Below are positions 9,494 to 16,777 of a stretch of 64,000 nucleotides of DNA, piece by piece. The stretch's first letter is position 1, and the number at the start of each line of letters is the position of its first letter. The notes under the pieces were generated by a model that was not told the origin of the DNA, did not search any database, and worked only from the letters and a program-made list of their open reading frames with translations. The stretch spans positions 1,116,001 to 1,180,000 of the forward strand of contig OZ245892.1 of the NCBI GenBank assembly GCA_965229605.1, in the 5' to 3' direction. The position numbers and the translations under genes were made by a program. The stretch is from G965229605 sp965229605. GTDB taxonomy: Bacteria > Pseudomonadota > Alphaproteobacteria > CBDDJK01.

Positions 9494-9527
9494 AAACAGA
9501 CGATATTTAACGCCAGAAAATATTTTA

Positions 9528-10595
9528 ATGACCGATAGAATCCAAAGCCCGGACACTATACAAACGATTGAGACCGATGTCGCCATTATCGGGGCGGGTC
9601 CGGTCGGGTTATTTGCCGTTTTTGAACTGGGACTGGTTGATCTCAAGGCCTGTCTGATTGATATCCTTGATCGTCCGGGCGGGCAATGTGCTGAATTATA
9701 TCCTGAAAAGCCAATCTATGATATCCCAGCTTTTCCAGTGATTAGTGGCCAGGATTTAACAGATCAGTTGATGAAGCAAATTGCCCCGTTCAGCCCTGAA
9801 ATTCTGCTTTCACGCAGCGTTGAAAAACTGGAAGGCACCTTGGAAGAAGGCTTTAGCCTGACAACCGACCAAGGTGACCAGATCAAGGCCAAGGTTGTGG
9901 TGGTGGCCTCTGGTGGTGGGCTGTTCCAGCCCAAACGCCCCAATATCCCTGATATCGAATCCTATGAAGGACAATCGGCAATCTATGCGATCCGCCGTAA
10001 AGACCAGTTTGCCAATGCTGACCTGGTCATTGCAGGAGGCGGGGATTCAGCCCTGGACTGGGCGTTAAATCTTTCTGCCGAGGCCAAAAGTGTGACTCTT
10101 GTTCACCGCCGCCCTGAATTTCGGGCCGCCCCCGATTCAGTCAAAAAATTCATGGGGTTGGTTGAAGCGCATAAATCTGATCAAAAAGTCCGTTTTCTTG
10201 TTGGCCAGGTATCCGGGTTACACGGCGAAGAGGGCAAACTGCATTCTGTCACGGTTTCAAAAGCCCCGGATACAGAAGAAACCGTAAAATGCGATTATCT
10301 GTTGCCATTCTTTGGCCTGACCATGAAACCGGGACCGATTGCCACCTGGGACATTCCGTTAGAAGACAATTTAATCCCGGTTGATACGGCACGCTTTGAA
10401 ACCGGGCGCAAAGGCATCTTTGCAATCGGCGATATCAACAGCTATCCGGGCAAGTTAAAGCTGATTTTATCAGGTTTTCATGAAGCAGCCTTGATGTCTC
10501 AGGCGGCTTTTGAATATGCCCGACCCGGCATCCGTCTACGTTTTCAATACACAACATCTTCAAGCAATCTACAAAAGAAACTGGGGGTTCGATGA
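9528..10595 (+). CDS. Ferredoxin--NADP+ reductase, thioredoxin-reductase-like type
   Basis: A flavoprotein that moves electrons between NADPH and ferredoxin. The 355-residue sequence has the FAD-binding VAIIGAGPVGLFAVFELG near the start, the GGQCAELYPEKPIYDIPAFP segment typical of YumC-type reductases, and a second NADPH Rossmann motif (VIAGGGDSALDWAL). It lacks the redox CxxC of true thioredoxin reductase. It ends FQYTTSSSNLQKKLG, like other members of this type. The open frame extends back through the tRNA, but homology begins at the ATG at 9528. The stop overlaps the ferredoxin start (ATGA), so the reductase and its likely partner are co-translated. Confidence 0.92.
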   Translation: MTDRIQSPDTIQTIETDVAIIGAGPVGLFAVFELGLVDLKACLIDILDRPGGQCAELYPEKPIYDIPAFPVISGQDLTDQLMKQIAPFSPEILLSRSVEKLEGTLEEGFSLTTDQGDQIKAKVVVVASGGGLFQPKRPNIPDIESYEGQSAIYAIRRKDQFANADLVIAGGGDSALDWALNLSAEAKSVTLVHRRPEFRAAPDSVKKFMGLVEAHKSDQKVRFLVGQVSGLHGEEGKLHSVTVSKAPDTEETVKCDYLLPFFGLTMKPGPIATWDIPLEDNLIPVDTARFETGRKGIFAIGDINSYPGKLKLILSGFHEAALMSQAAFEYARPGIRLRFQYTTSSSNLQKKLGVR

Positions 10596-10909
10596 GCATT
10601 ACAATCCACCTGACCGATACCGACGGAAAAACCCACGATTTGACTGTCGAGCCCGGCGATACCCTGATGCAGGTCGCCGTCGATGCCGGACTGGATATTC
10701 GCGCCGAATGTGGCGGCTGTCTGGCCTGCGCTACCTGCCATATGTATATTGACCCGGAATGGTTTCAAAAACTGACCGCCCGCGAGGAAGACGAAGAAGA
10801 TATGCTTGATTTTGCAGATAATGTGAAAGAAAGCTCCCGCCTTTCCTGCCAGATTGAACTTACCGAAGAAATGGACGGTTTGCGGGCAACCATTGCGCCC
10901 GGTATGTGA
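10592..10909 (+). CDS. 2Fe-2S ferredoxin (adrenodoxin-like)
   Basis: A small electron carrier. The 105-residue protein has four cluster cysteines at about 40, 46, 49 and 86 (C-x5-C-x2-C-x36-C), the vertebrate/Isc-type [2Fe-2S] pattern. The acidic stretch EEDEEDMLDFAD, typical of adrenodoxin-like ferredoxins, lies before the last cysteine. There is an extra cysteine at 43. It overlaps the reductase by 4 bases upstream and lnt by 4 bases downstream (GTGA). The natural partner is the adjacent reductase; the final electron acceptor cannot be told from the sequence. Confidence 0.93.
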   Translation: MSITIHLTDTDGKTHDLTVEPGDTLMQVAVDAGLDIRAECGGCLACATCHMYIDPEWFQKLTAREEDEEDMLDFADNVKESSRLSCQIELTEEMDGLRATIAPGM

Positions 10910-12438
10910 GTTTCCAGGGGTGTAAGCGAATCATCACACGCTACCGATTCCTCCTTTCTTTCGCCGCAGGCTGTCTTTTAGCCCTTGGCCTGCCACCTGT
11001 CGGCTTCTGGCCGGTTATATACCTCGGCTTTCCCTTGCTGCTCCATATGGTTCGGCACAACGATCCCTTTAACCCGCCAACCTATAAACATCATTTCCTG
11101 ATCGGCCTTGCCTTTGCCTTTGGATATTTCCTGTTCGGGCTCTACTGGATCGGTGTCAGTTTCTCTGTCTATAACAACACCCTGACTTTTCTGGCTCCAC
11201 CAGCCGTTGCCGGTCTTTGCCTGTTGCTGTCCCTCCCCTATGGCGGGGTGCTTGTCGCCGTCCAATGGGCCAATCAACGCTATGGACTGGCTGGCGCCGC
11301 CCTGACCCTGGTGCTTGGTTGGAACCTGGCCGATCATATCCGGGGTGACTGGGGGCTTGGCTTTCCATGGAACAGTATCGGGCATCTCTGGGCCGATAAC
11401 CTGATCCTGTCTCAGCAAGCCAGCTGGTGGGGGGCATCCGGTATGGGCATCGCCGTCATCAGTGCCGCCCTGCTGCCCTATATCCTGTTTCATCTTAAAT
11501 CAAGCTCTGGGCGATCCCCGCTCTTCAGGGGTGGTTTTGCTGCTATCGGGCTGCTGCTGCCGGTTGCTCTTTTCACCCTTGGGGCCTTGCGGCTTTCACA
11601 GGCCCCGCCTTTGACCGAATATGGACCGCCCGTTATCCGTCTAGTCCAGGCCAATATCCCGCAAAGCGAAAAATGGAAGTCTGAAAAACTCATTCCAAAC
11701 CTTGAAAAATACCGCCGCATGAGTGCACAGGATTTGCCAGAAACCATCCGGGATATTGTCTGGACAGAAATGGCCATGCCCTTTGTCGGGGCCAGCAACC
11801 CGGAACTTCTGACCTATGCGGCTTCTGTTCTCCCCACCGGCGGCCGCCTGATTACCGGCACTCAGGGTATTAGCCGTATAAATGGAGAAATCAAAAGTCT
11901 CTATAACCAGCTGATCACGCTTGATAATCAGGGCCGTATTCTTTCCAGCTATAACAAGCATAAGCTGGTCCCCTTTGGTGAATATATCCCTTTTTCAGGA
12001 ATTCTGTCACATCTGGGGTTACGCAAATTGACGGTTGGCACACTGGATTTTCAACCCGGTCAAGGACCTATGCTGATTGAAGATCAAGGATTTCCCTCAT
12101 TTTCTCCGCTGATTTGCTATGAAGTGATCTTCCCAAAAGCAATGCTTAGCGATGAAAAAGCAGAAAAACCGCAACTGCTGATCAATATCACCAATGATGC
12201 CTGGTTTGGCCGCACGTCCGGGCCCTATCAGCATCTTGCCCAGGCCCGGCTGCGGTCTATTGAACAAGGCATCCCGCTTGTCCGGGTTGCCGGAACAGGA
12301 ATCAGTGCCGGGTTTGATAGCTACGGACGTTCGCTGGGTCAGATCCAGCTTGAAAAAATGGGCGTGCTTGACCTTCCATTGCCCCCTGCCTTGAACTCAA
12401 CGCTTTATGGCAAATATTTAAGCCTGTTTTCTGGATAG
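10906..12438 (+). CDS. lnt: Apolipoprotein N-acyltransferase
   Basis: The inner-membrane enzyme that adds the third acyl chain to the N-terminal cysteine of lipoproteins. The 510-residue protein has about six N-terminal TM helices and a periplasmic nitrilase domain. The catalytic triad is visible: Glu near 288 (WTEMAMPF), Lys near 351 (YNKHKLVPFGEY) and Cys near 404 (ICYEVIF). The start is GTG at 10906, overlapping the ferredoxin stop; no ATG is available nearby. Coupling of lnt to a ferredoxin/reductase pair is unusual and may reflect only genome compaction. The last 21 bases overlap the convergent dsbB gene. Confidence 0.93.
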   Translation: MSFQGCKRIITRYRFLLSFAAGCLLALGLPPVGFWPVIYLGFPLLLHMVRHNDPFNPPTYKHHFLIGLAFAFGYFLFGLYWIGVSFSVYNNTLTFLAPPAVAGLCLLLSLPYGGVLVAVQWANQRYGLAGAALTLVLGWNLADHIRGDWGLGFPWNSIGHLWADNLILSQQASWWGASGMGIAVISAALLPYILFHLKSSSGRSPLFRGGFAAIGLLLPVALFTLGALRLSQAPPLTEYGPPVIRLVQANIPQSEKWKSEKLIPNLEKYRRMSAQDLPETIRDIVWTEMAMPFVGASNPELLTYAASVLPTGGRLITGTQGISRINGEIKSLYNQLITLDNQGRILSSYNKHKLVPFGEYIPFSGILSHLGLRKLTVGTLDFQPGQGPMLIEDQGFPSFSPLICYEVIFPKAMLSDEKAEKPQLLINITNDAWFGRTSGPYQHLAQARLRSIEQGIPLVRVAGTGISAGFDSYGRSLGQIQLEKMGVLDLPLPPALNSTLYGKYLSLFSG

Positions 12439-12903
12439 ATAAGCAAAAATCGCGGCTGCAAGCGATAAAAGCCCGTTATAGCCCGCCATGCTGATTCCTA
12501 AAAAGACAAAAGCCGCCTGATCGCAGGGAACAACCCGGGTCGTATTTGCTGCTGAAAGCAAATCCGTAACTGATTGAGGCGTTGCAACTGGCCCGCTGCA
12601 CCCGCTGGGGCCGGGCAGAAATCCATATTCAACCCCGGCATGGTAAAAAGCCAGACCTGCTCCGGCCAATAACACAAGGGCAATCAGATGATGAATCACC
12701 GGTTTTATGGCAGGTGTTTTTAGGGGGTCAATCATTCCAAGCAAGGCAAGTCCCCCTGAACCGACCCAGAACCAGCGTTGCCAGATACAAAGCGCGCAGG
12801 GTTTAAGGTTAAAGCCATATTCAGCAATAAAAACTGTCGCCAGCACAGCCACGGACAAAGCCAGTAAGGTTTCAAACGGTCGTTTATAGAAAAAAGCGAT
12901 CAT
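12418..12903 (-). CDS. dsbB: DsbB-family disulfide bond formation protein
   Basis: An inner-membrane oxidase that reoxidises a DsbA-like thiol oxidase and passes electrons to quinone. The 161 residues form four hydrophobic segments. The first periplasmic loop has the CALC pair at 36/39, followed by WQRW. The second loop has the partner cysteines at about 102 and 127. The family arginine near 43 is present in the IWQRW context. The 3' end overlaps lnt. The start codon lies only 1 base from the end of a MITE, so the native upstream region of this gene has been displaced or is supplied by the element. Confidence 0.88.
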   Translation of the reverse strand: MIAFFYKRPFETLLALSVAVLATVFIAEYGFNLKPCALCIWQRWFWVGSGGLALLGMIDPLKTPAIKPVIHHLIALVLLAGAGLAFYHAGVEYGFLPGPSGCSGPVATPQSVTDLLSAANTTRVVPCDQAAFVFLGISMAGYNGLLSLAAAIFAYLSRKQA

Positions 12904-12904
12904 C

Positions 12905-13179
12905 TAGGGTCAGGACTCATAAAATTCATCCATTCTGTTGGTCAAGAAAGGTAAAGATACAATGAAAACAAGCGAAAGCATAGTTATATCTACGGTGAGC
13001 TTGTTTGAAGCCGTAGATTTGCCTTTATTGACCAACCTTGTAAAGGCGCGGCAAATTTTTGTATCTGAACTTTCAAACCGCTTGCAATTAGCGATGGCTA
13101 GTCGCTGCGCACTTTTCAAGCCCATCTATCAAAAATTTGACACGCGCAGAATGAATGAATCTTATGGGTCCTGACCCTA
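12905..13179. mobile_element. MITE-like element with 33-bp terminal inverted repeats
   Basis: The element is 275 bases and has no credible gene. The left end (12905-12937) and the reverse complement of the right end (13147-13179) match at 30 of 33 positions. Both begin TAGGGTCAGGAC and end CATTCTG. If the outer TA is the target duplication, the core repeat begins GGGTCAGGAC, and TA is a target used by IS630/Tc1-like and some IS5-group transposases. The interior has further inverted repeats, for example TCTACGG at 12989-12995 with CCGTAGA at 13011-13017, and TTGGTCAA near 12940 with TTGACCAA near 13027. A single copy of the end is found at 40927. The parent transposase is not in the window. 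Confidence 0.82.
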
Positions 13180-13785
13180 AACCATCCCGATTAAAATAAA
13201 GCCACCAACCAGCAGGATAATCGCCAATAATGTCATAAGACCAAGCCGCTTTTCAATAAAATCACGGATGGGCGGGCCAATTTTATAAAGAAGCCCGGCA
13301 ATCAGCATAAATCGTGCGCCGCGCCCGATGATTGAAAAGAGGATAAAGTTTAGCAGGTCATATTGCATGGCTCCACTGGCAATGGTGAAGACTTTATAGG
13401 GAATCGGGCTAAACGCGCTGGCCAGCACCATCCATCCGCCATAGACATCATAGGCCGCAGCCAAGGACGCCATACCGTTTTCGTATCCGTAAAAACTGAG
13501 AATAGGCACGCCAATCGTTGTATACAAAAAGAATCCAAGTGCATAGCCAGCGACCCCGCCCAAAACCGACCCGGCCAGACAGATCAGGGCCAGCCGCCAG
13601 GCCTCGGTTGGACGCGCCAAAACCAGTGGAATCAGCAAAACATCCGGCGGGATAGGGAAAAAGCTGCTTTCAGCAAAAGCCACCAGAAACAAAGCCCATT
13701 TCGCCTGTGGATGCGCCGCCAGACGGAACGTCCAGTCATAAAGCGGGCGAATAAATGCGCGGGTAAAGGCAGAAGCTTCTGTCAT
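13177..13785 (-). CDS. YqaA-family (DedA/VTT-like) inner-membrane protein
   Basis: A 202-residue protein with several hydrophobic segments and the VTT/DedA hallmarks FAESSFFPIPPDVLLIPLVL near residue 38 and a GRGARF segment near 160. DedA-like proteins are thought to move lipids or anions across the inner membrane; the function of the YqaA branch is unclear. The start is the ATG at 13785. The stop codon TAG is formed by the outermost three bases of the right end of the neighbouring MITE (13177-13179), so the end of the gene coincides with the insertion point. The C-terminus ends in a hydrophobic helix that appears complete. Confidence 0.82.
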   Translation of the reverse strand: MTEASAFTRAFIRPLYDWTFRLAAHPQAKWALFLVAFAESSFFPIPPDVLLIPLVLARPTEAWRLALICLAGSVLGGVAGYALGFFLYTTIGVPILSFYGYENGMASLAAAYDVYGGWMVLASAFSPIPYKVFTIASGAMQYDLLNFILFSIIGRGARFMLIAGLLYKIGPPIRDFIEKRLGLMTLLAIILLVGGFILIGMV

Positions 13786-13813
13786 AGAAAAACCATCGTC
13801 ATATAGCTATGTT

Positions 13814-14080
13814 TCATACAGCTTGCAGGGCAAAAGCAATTTCATCCGGTATTTTTTGAATGGCTTTCAAATAGCTTTGTGTGGCTTTATCCGGCATACA
13901 CCGCCCCTGCTCCCAGTCACGAATACAACCCACAGGAATATTATAGCGTTTGCCAAAGGCTGTTTGCGACAACCCGGTTGCCGCGCGCGCATTTCGGGCA
14001 AGCATGGCGGTAAGTCCCCGCGCAATTTCTTCATCCGTCAGCGGGGTATCAACATTAAAATCGTCTGGTTCAGTTTCCAT
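13814..14080 (-). CDS. Small XRE-family helix-turn-helix regulator (HigA-like, no toxin seen)
   Basis: An 88-residue DNA-binding protein. It has a short acidic N-terminus, then a Cro/CI helix-turn-helix (residues about 35-70, with GLSQTAFGKRYNIPVGCIRDWEQGR). It ends in a helix (SYLKAIQKIPDEIAFAL) like that of HigA/MqsA-style antitoxins. I prefer the ATG at 14080 over a TTG at 14116, because the longer version would translate through a 27-bp palindrome that looks like its operator. No RelE/HigB toxin gene is adjacent: the neighbours are yqaA and a divergent COQ10-like gene. It could be an orphan antitoxin-like repressor acting on itself and perhaps on the divergent gene. Confidence 0.8.
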   Translation of the reverse strand: METEPDDFNVDTPLTDEEIARGLTAMLARNARAATGLSQTAFGKRYNIPVGCIRDWEQGRCMPDKATQSYLKAIQKIPDEIAFALQAV

Positions 14081-14085
14081 AGCTG

Positions 14086-14112
14086 CATATATACGGAATT
14101 TCCGTATATATG
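14086..14112. promoter_or_regulatory. 27-bp perfect palindrome, probable XRE operator
   Basis: CATATATACGGAA and TTCCGTATATATG form a perfect inverted repeat around one central T (14099). It starts 5 bases upstream of the preferred start of the XRE gene and 75 bases upstream of the divergent COQ10-like gene. Its size, AT-rich flanks and position fit an autoregulatory operator. Confidence 0.7.
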
Positions 14113-14187
14113 CCAAGCAATATATGCAAGCGATATATCAAACAGGTGGCTTGCCTTTAAGCGATAATTTTCTATACCGTTGCCGCC

Positions 14188-14652
14188 ATGTATAGTCATC
14201 AAGAAACGCGTCAGTTTTCCTATACCCGCGCGCAGCTTTATGCGCTGGTGGCTGATATTGAGCGTTATCCTGATTTTCTGCCCTGGGTGAAGGCGTTGCG
14301 TATCCGCCAGCGCAGCGATCATCAGCTGAAGGCCGATCTGGAGATCGGTTTTAAATTCTATCGAGAGGGTTTTCGCTGTGAGGTTTCGCTGGACCCGGCA
14401 GAGAAACATATCGGGGTGATTTATCTTGATGGGCCTTTCCAGTTTTTGGAAAGTGAATGGCATTTTGCTGATCAGGTTACAGATAAGAAAAAATCAACCG
14501 TGCAAACGCAAGTGACCTTTTCGATTCGTTTTGCTTTTAAGTCACGGATGCTGGACCGGCTTCTGGGACCTGTCTTTAACGAGGCCGTAAAGCGGATCAC
14601 CCAGGCCTTTGAAGAACGTGCCGCCGCACTTTATGACCCCTCTACCAAATAA
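14188..14652 (+). CDS. COQ10/RatA-like START-domain protein
   Basis: A 154-residue polyketide-cyclase/START-fold protein. In alphaproteobacteria and mitochondria this family (COQ10) binds ubiquinone and aids its use in respiration; the E. coli homologue RatA has been reported as an inhibitor of 70S ribosome assembly. Visible features are the N-terminal strand, LVADIERYPDFLPWVKALR and the central LDGPFQFLESEWHF. The start is the ATG at 14188. It is divergent from the XRE gene, with the palindrome between them. The biochemical role cannot be read from sequence; ubiquinone binding is the more likely in this lineage. Confidence 0.85.
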   Translation: MYSHQETRQFSYTRAQLYALVADIERYPDFLPWVKALRIRQRSDHQLKADLEIGFKFYREGFRCEVSLDPAEKHIGVIYLDGPFQFLESEWHFADQVTDKKKSTVQTQVTFSIRFAFKSRMLDRLLGPVFNEAVKRITQAFEERAAALYDPSTK

Positions 14653-14662
14653 CGCTCTAAAC

Positions 14663-15448
14663 TCATGACACGCTGGAAGGTTTTACAACCCGCGCCAATG
14701 TCAAGGCCCGGACTTCTGCGGCTTCAGCCTTATATAGCGCGGCGGCACAGAATTCGAGTGTTGCCCCGGTGGTAAAGACATCATCTATCAGTAAAATCCG
14801 TAAGCCAGAAATATTCCAGGCCGGATTGATTGCGAAGGCATTGCGGACGTTGGCCCGACGCTGGCGAAAGGTTAGATGTCCTTGCGAAGGGGTTTTGCGG
14901 ATGCGCTTTAAAACATTGGCCCCGTGTTTGATCAGGTAATGTCGGCTTAGCAGACGGCTGAGCAGCGCGGCCTGATTATAGCGTCGCCGGACAAGGCGTT
15001 GATAATGTAAAGGCACCGGCACGATAAGATCGGTTTCAATGAAAAACGCCGCTCCTGCCCGGCGCAGAAAACCGGTTAATAATGGTGCCATTTCAGTCCG
15101 GTCTGCATGTTTAAAAGCCAAAATCATCCGGCTGCTGGCTTCATTATAGACCAGAGCCTGACGGGATTGCAAAACCCGGGGCTGGCGAATAAGGCACGGG
15201 CCGCAGCGCAAATGTTCCGGGTCAAAGTCGCTTAGATACGGGGCGGTTTCAAAAGGCATTCCGCAAATATGGCAAAGCGGTGCGCCAATAAAGCGCAGCT
15301 GTCCCCAGCAGGTCGGGCATAGCGCGCCATTCTCCATGATCTCGTTTCCGCATATTTGGCAAGCTGGCGGCAGGACAAAATCAGCAATCTTGCGCCCATA
15401 CTGCGCCAGCGTATGTGAAAAGTAAGGATCAGACCCGATAAAATTCAT
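14663..15448 (-). CDS. comF: ComF-family phosphoribosyltransferase-like protein
   Basis: A 261-residue protein of the ComF/GntX group. The N-terminal part has a zinc-ribbon-like set of cysteine pairs (CQIC, CPTC, CHIC, then CGPC). The C-terminal half is a type I phosphoribosyltransferase fold with the PRPP loop LLIDDVFTTGATL near residue 225. In transformable bacteria ComF acts in DNA uptake; elsewhere the role is unclear. The start ATG at 15448 overlaps the preceding stop in an ATGA; a GTG at 15481 is possible but would overlap more. It is the last gene of the minus-strand set with the winged-helix-like gene and the cyclophilin. Confidence 0.87.
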   Translation of the reverse strand: MNFIGSDPYFSHTLAQYGRKIADFVLPPACQICGNEIMENGALCPTCWGQLRFIGAPLCHICGMPFETAPYLSDFDPEHLRCGPCLIRQPRVLQSRQALVYNEASSRMILAFKHADRTEMAPLLTGFLRRAGAAFFIETDLIVPVPLHYQRLVRRRYNQAALLSRLLSRHYLIKHGANVLKRIRKTPSQGHLTFRQRRANVRNAFAINPAWNISGLRILLIDDVFTTGATLEFCAAALYKAEAAEVRALTLARVVKPSSVS

Positions 15449-15987
15449 GAACCACTGGGTTTGGAAAGTGTTTGAAGCCACGCACGTTTTGCGCTTAAAT
15501 CCCTGGATTCCATTTCAACCCAGGCCCCAAGGGCCGTTTGGGGAAAATCGCGGGCCAGTTCGGCATTCCAGGCCTGTTCTTTTTCAACCAGCTCTTCAAT
15601 CAGGTCTATCTGATCCAGCCGGGTTTCTTCCGGCAAATAGGACAAAAACCGCAGTTTGGTTAAAAGAGCCAGCCGATTGCTGTCATTCAGCGGGATGCGC
15701 AAAGGCGCATTCATCAACGAAAGAAACTGTTCATAGCCAGAATCGGTCAGGCTGATCAGATCGCCAGGCCCTTTATCCCCTTCTCCTTCTTTGGGGGCAA
15801 TCCATCCTTCAAGGCGAAGAATTTCAAGCGACGATCCCAGCAAGTCCAGCGAAGGCCCGACGATCCGGGCCGTAAAATAGCGAATGTCATTGGCAAGGTC
15901 CGCGTAGGTACGCGGTGCTTCAATCAGCAAGCCAAGGGCAATCAGCTTGACTGTTTCCCCCGGCTGCAGACTGCGATCACGATACAC
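15445..15987 (-). CDS. Uncharacterised protein, winged-helix-like
   Basis: 180 residues that I do not recognise as a named protein. The first half (TVKLIALGLLIEAPRTYADLANDIRYFT, then LEILRLEGWIAP and a short basic/acidic hairpin, then LISLTDSGYEQFLSLM) reads like a PadR-type winged helix. The second half is helical and acidic (DQIDLIEELVEKEQAWNAELA), as in PadR C-terminal dimerisation helices. No signal peptide or TM segment is present. The GTG start directly follows the cyclophilin stop, and its stop overlaps the comF start by 4 bases, so the three are probably one operon. A DNA-binding role is inferred only. Confidence 0.7.
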   Translation of the reverse strand: MYRDRSLQPGETVKLIALGLLIEAPRTYADLANDIRYFTARIVGPSLDLLGSSLEILRLEGWIAPKEGEGDKGPGDLISLTDSGYEQFLSLMNAPLRIPLNDSNRLALLTKLRFLSYLPEETRLDQIDLIEELVEKEQAWNAELARDFPQTALGAWVEMESRDLSAKRAWLQTLSKPSGS

Positions 15988-16767
15988 TTAGCCTTTCGCC
16001 TTTCCATCTCCGATGATGACCTTGAGAATAAGCGCGGGGTCCTGCACCATACCCGAAGACCCCTGGCCTTTTGGCAAGGCATCAATCAGTTCCATGCCGC
16101 TTTCAACCTCGCCCCAGACGGTATATTGCCCGTCCAGCCATTGCGAAGGCGCATAGCAGATGAAAAACTGGCTATTGGCAGAATTCGGATTTGCGGCCCG
16201 GGCCATGGAAACGGTGCCGCGCACATGCGGGGTATTGGTAAATTCGGCTTTCAAATCGGGATAGGTTGAACCGCCCATGCCGGTGCCGGTTGGATCGCCA
16301 GTTTGGGCCATAAAGCCCGGAATAACCCGGTGGAAAGGCACACCGTTATAAAAACCTTCGTTGGTCAGTTGAATAATCCGCTCGACATGGCCGGGAGCAA
16401 GGTCTGGCCGCAAGCGAATCACAACATTGCCGCCTTCAAGCTGCAAAGTGATATGAGTAGGCGCGCTGCTCTGTGCCAGTGATTTCTTCTTTTGTGCTGG
16501 CTTTTTTGATCGTGTCGTCTTTTTTGCAGCCGTTTTCTTAGCCGTATCCTTTGTCGCAGCTGTCTTTTTCTTGGCGCTGGTTTTCTTCACTTTTTTGGGT
16601 TTGTCTTCAGTGATTTCTTCTGCCGCTGTGGCATTTTTAGCTTTTGACATATGCTCTATGGTCTCCACAGCCCCTGCGGGGCTATTCAGGGTGAATGATA
16701 TAAGTGTGTAGGCAGCCATAAGCACAAACAGTGCCTGTGGTTTGCACTTGCATAAAAATTTTATCAC
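15988..16767 (-). CDS. Exported cyclophilin-type peptidyl-prolyl isomerase with lysine-rich linker
   Basis: Catalyses cis-trans isomerisation of proline bonds, probably in the periplasm. I use the GTG at 16767, preceded by AAAGGA at good spacing; the ATG at 16821 would lie inside the upstream gene. The N-terminus then reads as a signal peptide or anchor (KFLCKCK, then a hydrophobic run). Residues about 42-105 form an unusual low-complexity lysine/alanine/threonine linker. The cyclophilin domain (about 108-255) has the active-site FHRVIPGFMAQTGDPTGTG, NSQFFICY and WLDGQYTVWGEV. The linker resembles histone-like tails; its function is unknown. Confidence 0.88.
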   Translation of the reverse strand: MIKFLCKCKPQALFVLMAAYTLISFTLNSPAGAVETIEHMSKAKNATAAEEITEDKPKKVKKTSAKKKTAATKDTAKKTAAKKTTRSKKPAQKKKSLAQSSAPTHITLQLEGGNVVIRLRPDLAPGHVERIIQLTNEGFYNGVPFHRVIPGFMAQTGDPTGTGMGGSTYPDLKAEFTNTPHVRGTVSMARAANPNSANSQFFICYAPSQWLDGQYTVWGEVESGMELIDALPKGQGSSGMVQDPALILKVIIGDGKAKG

Positions 16768-16777
16768 GTTCGTCCTT

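Noticed and set aside
9414..9527. Open frame continuing from the ferredoxin reductase back through the tRNA-His
   Set aside because: This stretch encodes the tRNA and no homology to the reductase starts before the ATG at 9528.
12910..13174. Short reading frames inside the MITE on both strands (71-78 codons)
   Set aside because: They run over the terminal inverted repeats, have no recognisable motif, and the element looks non-coding.
13814..14080. Complete toxin-antitoxin module with the HigA-like regulator
   Set aside because: No RelE/HigB-like frame is present on either side; the neighbours are a membrane protein and a COQ10-like gene.
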